From positions 434,001 to 498,000 of the forward strand of contig NZ_CP107964.1 of NCBI RefSeq assembly GCF_041434935.1: a DNA stretch of 64,000 nucleotides. Direction: 5' to 3'. The translations under genes were made by a program, and so were the position numbers. This DNA comes from Kitasatospora sp. NBC_00374. Lineage in GTDB: Bacteria > Actinomycetota > Actinomycetes > Streptomycetales > Streptomycetaceae. Shown here one piece after another: positions 50,586 to 57,434 of the stretch; position 1 is the first letter of the stretch, and each line of letters starts with the position of its first letter. Under the pieces are notes generated by a model. It saw only the letters and a list, made by a program, of their open reading frames with translations. It was not told where the DNA came from and searched no databases.

Positions 50586-52084
50586 TCAGGACTCGACCGG
50601 GGTGATGACGATCTCCCGTTTGAGGATCTTGCCGGTCGGCCCCTTGGGGAGTGCACCGGTGAACGTGACGACCCGCGGGTACTTGTAGGCGGCCACCCGT
50701 GACTTCACGTGGTCGCGAATCTCCTCCGCGGTGGCGTGCGCCTCGGGCTTGAGGACCACGACTGCGGCGATCTCCTCCCCCAGCAGCGGGTCCGGTACTC
50801 CGACGACGGCGGCCTCGGCGACCGCCGGGTGCTGGTACAGGACCTCCTCGATCTCGCGTGGGTAGACGTTGTAGCCGCTGCGGATGATCAGGTCCTTCTT
50901 GCGGTCGACGATGAAGTAGTAGCCGTCCTCGTCGACCCGGGCGAGGTCGCCGGTGTGGAACCAGCCGTCGCGGATCGCCTCCGCGGTGGCGCGCGACCGG
51001 TTGTGGTAGCCGGCCATCAGGTTCTCCCCGCGGACGGCGATCTCGCCGACCTCGTCGGGCCCGGCCGTCGTCCCGTCCTCCCTGACCAGCCGGAGCTCGA
51101 CGCCGCGGACGGGCAGGCCGATGGAGCCGGGCTTGCGGGGGCCGTCCGGGGGGTTGAAGGCGGCCACCGGCGACGTCTCGGAAAGGCCGTATCCCTCGAG
51201 CACGGCGACGCCGAAACGTCGCTCGAAGCCGTGCAGCACCTCGACCGGGAGCGACGCACCGCCGCAGACGGCCAGGCGCAGGCGGGGGGCGGCGAAATCG
51301 TCGGGAAGCCCGACGTGCAGAAGCGCCGCGTACATCGTCGGGACGCCGAGGAGGACGGTGACGGCGTCCCTGCGGATGGTCTCCAGCGCCGCCGCCGGGT
51401 CGAACCGGGTGAGCAGGGTCAGGGTGGCCCCCGCGGCCACGGCCGTGTTGAGGGCGCAGGTCTGGCCGAAGGCGTGGAACAGGGGCAGGCCGCCGAAGAG
51501 CACGTCGCCGGGGCCGACGTGGAACAGCGTCTGCACGGCGGTGGCGGTGTTGCTGAGGAGGTTGCGGTGCGTCAGTTCGGCGCCCTTGGGCGTGCCGGTG
51601 GTGCCCGAGGTGTAGAGGATCACCGCGAGGTCGGTGTCCTTCGCCTCGGCGACGGCGCGCAGCGGTTCGACGCGGTCGAGCAGCTCGTCGAAGCCGTCCG
51701 GTTCGACGACCAGGCAGTCGGCTCCGGTGGCGGCGGCCGCCTCGGCCGCCTCGCCCGCCGACATCGGCGAGGTCAGCACCGTCCGGGCGCCGCAGTCGCG
51801 CAGGGTGAAGGCGATCTCGCCGGCCTTGAGCAGCGGGTTCATCGGCACCACGACGGCGCCCGCGCGGAGGATGCCGTAGTAGGCGACGGGGAAGTGCAGC
51901 ACGTTGGGCATGATCACGCCACCCGGTCACCCGGGCGGACGCCGCGGGCCTGGAGCAGCGCGGCCGTCCGTGCGCTCAGGTCGTCCAGTCGGGCGTAGGT
52001 CAGCGCGGTGGTCCCGTGCCGTACTGCGATCCGGGCGCCGCGGGCCGACGCGGAGCCCGTCAGCAGGGTGGCGAGGTTGGTCAT
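50586..52084 (-). pseudogene. Acyl-CoA synthetase (AMP-forming) gene with a frameshift
   Basis: The N-terminal 56 codons start at ATG 52084 (after GAGGAAA) and read TNLATLLTGSASARGARIAV, ending LQARGVRPGDRVA and a stop at 51914. The remaining 440 codons continue in another frame from about 51917: MPNVLHFPVAYYGILRAGAV, the P-loop YTSGTTGTPKGAELTHRN, VLEGYGLSETSP, GWFHTGDLARVDEDGYY and the catalytic Lys region LPKGPTGKILKRE. Adding one base near 51917 would join them into a normal acyl-CoA synthetase of about 500 aa. It is either a pseudogene or a sequencing error. Confidence 0.85.
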
Positions 52085-52233
52085 GGCGGTTTCCTCGGGT
52101 TCGGACTGGACGGGGGTGGATCGAGCGGGCGACGACGTGGTCGGGCACGCTCCGGCGGCGCAGCGATCACCAATGCGGGGATCACCACCACGCGGACGGC
52201 GGGGTCGGGGCCGGACACGCTGAGAACGGATGG

Positions 52234-52701
52234 TCAGCGAGGTGGTCCGATGATGAGGTTGCCGCGCAAGGCGGCGGCTTCGGCGAGCTTCTCCTTGGTG
52301 ATCTCGAACCCGTCGGGGCGGGGGGTGGTGATGTCGCGTCCGGCGTGCCGGAACATCTCCTCGATCCCTGCGGGGGTGGCCATGAGGAGGAGGTCTGCGC
52401 GGTCGGACGTGATGCGGTAGCCATGGGGGATGTTGCGGGGCAGGTAGACGATGCCGCCTTCGGACAGTTCGTGGCGTTCGTCCCCGACCCACACGAGCGC
52501 CTCGCCCTTGAGGAGGAGGAACACCTCGTCCTCGCGGGTGTGGACGTGGAAGGGCGGGGCCTCGCCCTTGGGTATGTCGAACCGTCCGACACTGAGCCGT
52601 CCTTCGGTGGCCTGGCTGTCGAGCAGAATGGTGAACAGTCCGCCGTGGAGCCATTCGAGGGTCTGCTGCTGGTCGGGTTGGGCGAGGTAGGCCATGGTCA
52701 T
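52234..52701 (-). CDS. Cupin-domain protein
   Basis: This 155-aa protein has a single cupin barrel: GEAPPFHVHTREDEVFLLLK supplies the HxH...E metal ligands, and IPHGYRITS the late His. Similar cupins act as small dioxygenases or as ligand-binding proteins. It lies between the DUF6069 gene and the acyl-CoA synthetase in a leftward operon starting with the CocE-like gene. ATG 52701 has GGAGACC upstream. Confidence 0.88.
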   Translation of the reverse strand: MTMAYLAQPDQQQTLEWLHGGLFTILLDSQATEGRLSVGRFDIPKGEAPPFHVHTREDEVFLLLKGEALVWVGDERHELSEGGIVYLPRNIPHGYRITSDRADLLLMATPAGIEEMFRHAGRDITTPRPDGFEITKEKLAEAAALRGNLIIGPPR

Positions 52702-52796
52702 GGTGGTCTCCGGGCGGGTGCGGCGGGTTGCGGGGGCAGGGGGTTTCGAGGCGCAGACGATGGCGCCCCGAGCTCCTCGGGCGGCCTGAGGCGACG

Positions 52797-53243
52797 TCAG
52801 GATCGGAGCCGCGAGGTGAGAACGAAGGCGGGAATCACCGCCACGCCGACGATCAGGTGCATCCCGGCCAGCAGGATCTGGTCGGTCGTCGTGACACCGG
52901 CCCCGTTGTAGGGAAGACCGCCGACGAGCACCACTACCGCGAGCGCCGCCCAGATGACGGTGGCCCGCCGTGGGACGAATCGTTCCAGCAGCTCCAGGAG
53001 CCCCCAGCCGAGCAGCGCCGGGACGACCGAGGCGGCGATCACCACGCCGATCAGGACGGACTGGGTCGGCCGGCCGAACACCGCGGGAGCTCTGAGGTCG
53101 TATCCGGCGACGTCGCTGAGGACGATGACGTAGGTGAGGTTCGCGAGGAGGCCGATGCCGATGGCAGCAGGTCGCAGCACGCGGCCGGGGGCCTCGGTGC
53201 GCCGAGGAGCGGACGGTGTCGGTGAGGACGAGGGGGTGGCCAT
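52797..53243 (-). CDS. DUF6069 family membrane protein
   Basis: This 148-aa protein has four membrane spans: LRPAAIGIGLLANLTYVIVL, VLIGVVIAASVVPALLGWGL, ATVIWAALAVVVLVGGLPY and LAGMHLIVGVAVIPAFVL. The pattern fits DUF6069, small integral membrane proteins of unknown function. It is 30 nt downstream of the CocE-like gene on the same strand. Confidence 0.8.
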   Translation of the reverse strand: MATPSSSPTPSAPRRTEAPGRVLRPAAIGIGLLANLTYVIVLSDVAGYDLRAPAVFGRPTQSVLIGVVIAASVVPALLGWGLLELLERFVPRRATVIWAALAVVVLVGGLPYNGAGVTTTDQILLAGMHLIVGVAVIPAFVLTSRLRS

Positions 53244-53273
53244 GGTGGTCGCTCCGTGGGAAGGGTCGGGGGG

Positions 53274-54866
53274 TCAGCGGATGACGGGCAGGACGAGGTG
53301 GGAGGGGTGGTCGGCGTCGTGGTGGATGAGGTTGCGGCCCACCTGGTGGCCGTAGTAGTGGTGGAACAGGCCGTCGGCGACCGGGGAGTCCCCGTTGGCG
53401 ATCTCCAGGCGGATGCGGCTGCCCTTGGGGAACAGGTAGGAGGTCGGCCAGACGTCGATCTCGTAGCGGACGACCGTCCCCGGCTCGATCGGCTGGGGAG
53501 GGTGGGTGCGGTGGGAGGCCTTCAACCAGCCGCGGGTGACCATCACGGAGCGCGGCGGCACGTTCTTGGCGACCTTGCGCATCAGGGTCTGCTTGAGCTT
53601 CGGAACGGCCTTCTGCTCGGAGACCTTGACGTGGAAGTCGGTGTCGGTCTGGTCGGACTCCGCGTACAGCACCAGGGTGATCTTCCCGGTGACCTCGGTG
53701 TCTCGTTCCAGGGGTGGGGTGGTGAAGGTGAGGATGCCGCGGGTGGGCTGTGGGATGCCGTCGGTCATGACGGTGGTGCCCACCGTCCACTCGGGGTTGG
53801 GGTAGTCGTAGACGGTCGGCTGTCCGGTCGGCCCGGTGGGCGGGGTGGTGGTGAGGCTGCCGTCGTTGAGTGAGCGGACGGCGTGTGCGGGTTCGGGGTG
53901 CAGGTAGTACGTGGTCGGCTCGGCGCGCCGGGGCGGCCATTCGGATTCCTCCTGCAGCGGGCGCCCGGAGTTGGCGACCTGGATGCGGACCGGCGGGCCG
54001 TCCATGACGCCGTTGTCGATGCCCTTGAGCCAGTGGTCGTACCAGGGGCGGATGTAGGTGTCGAGGAACTCGGGTCGGTAGTAGCGCTCGTGGCTGTCGG
54101 TGCCGGCGAGCACCACGAGGCGCTTGTCGGCGCGCTGGAGGCGTTCGTAGCCGTCGAGCTGACCGCGCAGATGCAGGCCGATGCTGTACCACCAGGCGAT
54201 GTTCAGCACCGGGACGTCGATGTTCTCGACCTTCACCGCTCGCTCGTCCCACCAGTCGTCGACGACGGGCCGGTCCAGGGTCATGCCGATGACGTCGGCG
54301 GTGATGCCGCCGGGCCGGGGCGGAGTGCCGCCGATGGTGGCGGCGGCCCGGAGGTTGTCGGTCGACCAGAAGTTGAGGAACCCCATGGAGTAGATGCCGC
54401 CGTGGTAGACCGCGTCGTGGTAGAGGTTCGTGAACCCGCTGTAGATCAGCGCACAGGTCAGGTGCGGCGGGCGCTGCGCGGCGGCCAGCCACTGGTTCAC
54501 GCTGTAGGCGCTCTCCCCGATCATCGACACCTTCCCGGTCGACCAGGGCCGGGAGGCGATCCACTCGATGGTGTCGTAGAAGTCGCGTTGCTCGGCGGGC
54601 CCGAACAGCTCGAACTCCCCCTCGGACCTTCCGGTGCCGCGCTGGTCGCCGACCACGACCGCGTAGCCGTGGCCGGTCCAGTAGTCGAGCGGGCCGGTCT
54701 CGACGTACCGGAACATCGACACCGCCGGCAGGTACAGCAGGTCCTTCTGGTACGGCGCCACCGCGTACAGCGTCGGGAACGGGCCGTCCCCGTCCGGCAG
54801 GTACACATCTGCGCAGATCCGGACGCCGTCGGACGCCGCGATCCACTCATCTTTGAGCGTGTGCAT
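53274..54866 (-). CDS. CocE/NonD family hydrolase
   Basis: This 530-aa protein is an alpha/beta-hydrolase of the CocE/NonD family (X-Pro dipeptidyl-peptidase-like). The catalytic core has DQRGTGRSEGEFELF, the nucleophile elbow IGESAYSVNQW, and a jelly-roll C-terminal domain (PPLERDTEVTGKITLVLYAE and later). Enzymes of this group cleave esters such as cocaine or acyl-amino-acids. It leads a leftward operon with DUF6069, cupin and acyl-CoA synthetase genes, suggesting release and activation of an acyl group. AGGAG is six nt before ATG 54866. It is divergent from a TetR gene. Confidence 0.9.
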   Translation of the reverse strand: MHTLKDEWIAASDGVRICADVYLPDGDGPFPTLYAVAPYQKDLLYLPAVSMFRYVETGPLDYWTGHGYAVVVGDQRGTGRSEGEFELFGPAEQRDFYDTIEWIASRPWSTGKVSMIGESAYSVNQWLAAAQRPPHLTCALIYSGFTNLYHDAVYHGGIYSMGFLNFWSTDNLRAAATIGGTPPRPGGITADVIGMTLDRPVVDDWWDERAVKVENIDVPVLNIAWWYSIGLHLRGQLDGYERLQRADKRLVVLAGTDSHERYYRPEFLDTYIRPWYDHWLKGIDNGVMDGPPVRIQVANSGRPLQEESEWPPRRAEPTTYYLHPEPAHAVRSLNDGSLTTTPPTGPTGQPTVYDYPNPEWTVGTTVMTDGIPQPTRGILTFTTPPLERDTEVTGKITLVLYAESDQTDTDFHVKVSEQKAVPKLKQTLMRKVAKNVPPRSVMVTRGWLKASHRTHPPQPIEPGTVVRYEIDVWPTSYLFPKGSRIRLEIANGDSPVADGLFHHYYGHQVGRNLIHHDADHPSHLVLPVIR

Positions 54867-54901
54867 GATCAACTCCTAATTTCCTCACATGTGGAAACTA
54901 A

Positions 54902-54919
54902 TTTCAGCGTATGCTGAAA
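54902..54919. promoter_or_regulatory. TetR operator between the CocE and TetR genes
   Basis: Arms TTTCAGC and GCTGAAA are perfect reverse complements around GTAT, 35 nt upstream of the CocE start and 54 nt upstream of the TetR start. Confidence 0.75.
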
Positions 54920-54973
54920 CTCTCGGGAGGGCAAGGACGTCCTCTTCCGACCTGCTACGGAAGGTGATGCGGC

Positions 54974-55579
54974 GTGACTGGGCGAGGCCCCCGGGGAGAA
55001 CGCGGAGAGCAGGCGGACAAGATCCTCGCCGCCGCCCGCAGATCCTTCGCCACCCGCGGCTACGCCGCGACATCACTGCGGTCGGTCGCCCAGGACGCCG
55101 GCGTCGACCCCGGTCTGGTGAACTACTACTTCCGCACCAAGCCCGGTCTGCTGGAAGCGGTCATGCAACCCCCCGAGGCGTTCGGCGCAGCCGTGGCCGC
55201 CGCCGCCGAACAGCCCGTCCACCAGCGCGGACGGGCGTTCGTCCAGGCCACCCTGCACCTGTGGGAGGACCCCGTCCGCGCCGAGATCCTGCGCGCCATC
55301 ATCCTCACCGCCGCGCAGGAGCCCGCCGCCATGCAGCGCCTGCGGCAGCTGTTCTCCGAACTCGTCCTGGCCGTCGTCTCCCACAGCCTGCCCGATACCG
55401 AACGCAGCCTGCGCGCCAGCCTCGTCGCCACCCAGATCGTCGGTATGGTCATGAACCGCTACATCTGGCAGGTCGGCGACATCGCCACCCTCCCCGCCGA
55501 CACCGTCGTCGACCTCCTCGCCCCCACCATCCAGCACTACCTCGCCGACCCCCTCCCCACGAGGCTCGGCGACGGTTAG
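54974..55579 (+). CDS. TetR-family repressor
   Basis: This 201-aa protein has a TetR helix-turn-helix (KILAAARRSFATRGYAATSL, VAQDAGVDPGLVNYYFRTK) and a helical ligand-binding domain typical of the AcrR-like group. It is divergent from the CocE operon with a perfect dyad between, so it most likely controls that operon. GGAAGG precedes GTG 54974. The effector may be an acyl or ester compound handled by the operon. Confidence 0.92.
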   Translation: MTGRGPRGERGEQADKILAAARRSFATRGYAATSLRSVAQDAGVDPGLVNYYFRTKPGLLEAVMQPPEAFGAAVAAAAEQPVHQRGRAFVQATLHLWEDPVRAEILRAIILTAAQEPAAMQRLRQLFSELVLAVVSHSLPDTERSLRASLVATQIVGMVMNRYIWQVGDIATLPADTVVDLLAPTIQHYLADPLPTRLGDG

Positions 55580-55742
55580 CGACCCGAGCCGGGCCTCTGC
55601 CGCAGATCCGGGATGCAGGCGGCCGGTCCCTGCCGCTCCCTCCGGCCGCCGGCCCGGCCGCTCCCGTCAGATGAACCTATTCCCTGACAGGGGAACGGAT
55701 GTGAGATAGCGTCAGGACCCATTCGCAGAGGAATCATCGTCG

Positions 55743-56654
55743 GTGTCCGCGCGGCAACCGGGAGGACTGGTGGCCACGCAGGTCGGCCTCGGGGACCGCG
55801 TCCCCTATCTGGCACGCCTGGACGAGCCGGCCCGGGACGAGCTGCGCTCGCTCGGGCTGCCGCAGTCGGTCGCGGCCGACACAGTGGTGCTGCACGAGGG
55901 CGAACCGTCCACCCACATCCTGCTGGTGATCGACGGCTGGCTGCGGGTGACGGCCTCCTCGGCCAACGGCCACGAGGGGCTGCTCGCCCTGCGGGGCCCC
56001 GGCGAGGTCGTCGGCGAGCTGGCGGCGATCGACGGTCGGACACGCTCGGCGCGAGTCTCGACCATGAGTGCCGCCCGGCTGCTCGCCGTCAGATCCGCCG
56101 ACTTCCGGGCCTTCCTGGAACGGACACCCGGGGCCGCGCTGGCCCTGGTGGCCGTCCTCGCCGAACGTCTGCGGATCGCCGACCGCAGACGGCTGGAGGC
56201 GGCCGCGCACACCGTGCCCGAGCGGCTCGCCCGGCTGCTGCTCGACCTGGCCGAACAGCACGGGACGGAGCGGCCCGACGGGACCGTCATCGCCATCGGG
56301 CTCTCCCAGCGCGAACTCGCCGGCTCCGTGGGCGCCTCGCGCGAGGCCGTCGCCCGGGTCCTGAAGGACCTCCGGGACCGCGCTGTGGTCACCACCGACC
56401 GCCGCAGCGTGGTGGTGCGGAGGCCCGAGGTGCTGCGGCGGATCGCCGGCTCTGTGCACTCGGTCACAGACCCTCCGCGTCGTCCGTCACCGCGCGGCGA
56501 GGAGGACCGCAGGAGCATGGGCGACACGTCCGGAGCGAGGCTCGGGGGGCTTCGCTCCGGCCGTCCCGCGCGCGCGGCCGACCTGACCGACCCGACCGAC
56601 CTGACTGACACGACCGACCCGACCGACCTGACCGACCCGACCGGCCTGGAGTAA
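55743..56654 (+). CDS. Crp/Fnr-family regulator heading the Pycsar-like operon
   Basis: This 303-aa protein has an N-terminal cNMP-binding fold with the cassette GEVVGELAAIDGRTRSARV (matching the Crp phosphate-binding motif), a dimer helix and a Crp winged helix (LSQRELAGSVGASREAVARV). An unusual 60-residue tail follows, ending in a DLTDPTDLTDTTDPT-type repeat encoded by short DNA repeats. It starts the operon with a nucleotide cyclase gene five nt downstream, so a cyclic nucleotide made by that cyclase is the probable ligand. The start is GTG 55743 or GTG 55770; AGAGGA lies upstream. Confidence 0.88.
   Translation: MSARQPGGLVATQVGLGDRVPYLARLDEPARDELRSLGLPQSVAADTVVLHEGEPSTHILLVIDGWLRVTASSANGHEGLLALRGPGEVVGELAAIDGRTRSARVSTMSAARLLAVRSADFRAFLERTPGAALALVAVLAERLRIADRRRLEAAAHTVPERLARLLLDLAEQHGTERPDGTVIAIGLSQRELAGSVGASREAVARVLKDLRDRAVVTTDRRSVVVRRPEVLRRIAGSVHSVTDPPRRPSPRGEEDRRSMGDTSGARLGGLRSGRPARAADLTDPTDLTDTTDPTDLTDPTGLE
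56580..56650 (+). repeat. Short tandem repeat encoding a (TDPTDL)-like tail
   Basis: Variants of GACCTGACCGACCCGACC run for about 70 bp at the end of the Crp-like gene and encode acidic Thr/Asp-rich repeats. Such tracts vary in copy number between strains. Confidence 0.7.
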
Positions 56655-56658
56655 CGCC

Positions 56659-57429
56659 GTGAGTGACCCGCTCCACCAGACCATCCTGCTGTCCGACATC
56701 GAAGGGTCGGGCCTCCGCGACGATCTGGAGAAACCCGTCATCCGGCGCACCATGTACGAGGTGATCCACGCGGCGCTCCGCACGGCAGGCGCGGAACACA
56801 CCCAGTACCGCACGGCGGACCGGGGCGACGGCGTGATGGTGCTGGTCGACCCGGCGGTCCCCAAGCCCCGGCTGCTCCACGCCCTCCTGCGCGACCTCGC
56901 CGACGAGCTGACGTCCCGGAACCGGCTGGCGAGCCCGGGCACCCGGGTGCGGCTGCGGGTCGTCCTGCACGCCGGGGAGGTGCGCAGGGACGCCGAGGGC
57001 GAGAGCGGGGCCGACCTGGACGCCGCCTTCCGGATGCTCGACGCCGAGCCGCTGCGGGCCGCGCTCGGCGCGACCGGCGGGCCGGTCGCCGTCGCCGTCT
57101 CGGAGTTCGTCCACCACGCGACCGTCCGGCACGGCTATCCGGGCATTGCGCAGGAGTCCTTCCGGCGCACCGAGTTCAGCTCGAAGGAGGGCCTCGTCCC
57201 GCTGTGGGTCCACGATCCGCGGTGGGTCCTCGATCCGCTCGCGGCACCGGCACGCCCGGACGGCCGCGAGCAGCCGGTGGCTCCGCCGGCCGCATCCGCC
57301 GGCGCCCCCACAGGCACACCGGACAGCGGCACCGGCGGTACGGGCGGCACGGGCACCACCACCCTCAACGCGGGCGTGGTCCACGGCGACCAGTTCACCG
57401 GCGGCAAGCACTACCACGGGGTGGTCTGA
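56659..57429 (+). CDS. Class III nucleotide-cyclase-like protein with C-terminal amyloid-type motif (PycC-like)
   Basis: This 256-aa protein has the start of class III nucleotidyl cyclases: HQTILLSDIEGSGLRDDLEK with the first metal Asp at residue 13, and YRTADRGDGVMVLVDP with the second metal Asp near residue 57, then LRVVLHAGEVRRDAEG and GADLDAAFRMLDAEPL. The last 20 residues read NAGVVHGDQFTGGKHYHGVV, linked by a Gly/Thr-rich spacer; this matches a motif at the start of the next protein. Pycsar systems use a class III cyclase to make cCMP or cUMP on infection. Operon position next to a PycTM-type gene supports the same role. The start is GTG 56659 with GGAG upstream. Confidence 0.82.
   Translation: MSDPLHQTILLSDIEGSGLRDDLEKPVIRRTMYEVIHAALRTAGAEHTQYRTADRGDGVMVLVDPAVPKPRLLHALLRDLADELTSRNRLASPGTRVRLRVVLHAGEVRRDAEGESGADLDAAFRMLDAEPLRAALGATGGPVAVAVSEFVHHATVRHGYPGIAQESFRRTEFSSKEGLVPLWVHDPRWVLDPLAAPARPDGREQPVAPPAASAGAPTGTPDSGTGGTGGTGTTTLNAGVVHGDQFTGGKHYHGVV
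57385..57417 (+). repeat. 33-bp DNA repeat encoding GDQFTGGKHYH (cyclase copy)
   Basis: This 33-bp segment matches 57642-57674 at 32 of 33 positions, in the same reading frame of the next protein. The near-identity at DNA level suggests recent duplication or gene conversion of the motif. Confidence 0.85.
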
Positions 57430-57434
57430 CCGCG

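Noticed and set aside
55690..55720. TGTGAGATAGCGTCA as a Crp site before the Crp-like gene
   Set aside because: Only the left half matches the TGTGA-N6-TCACA consensus; not strong enough.
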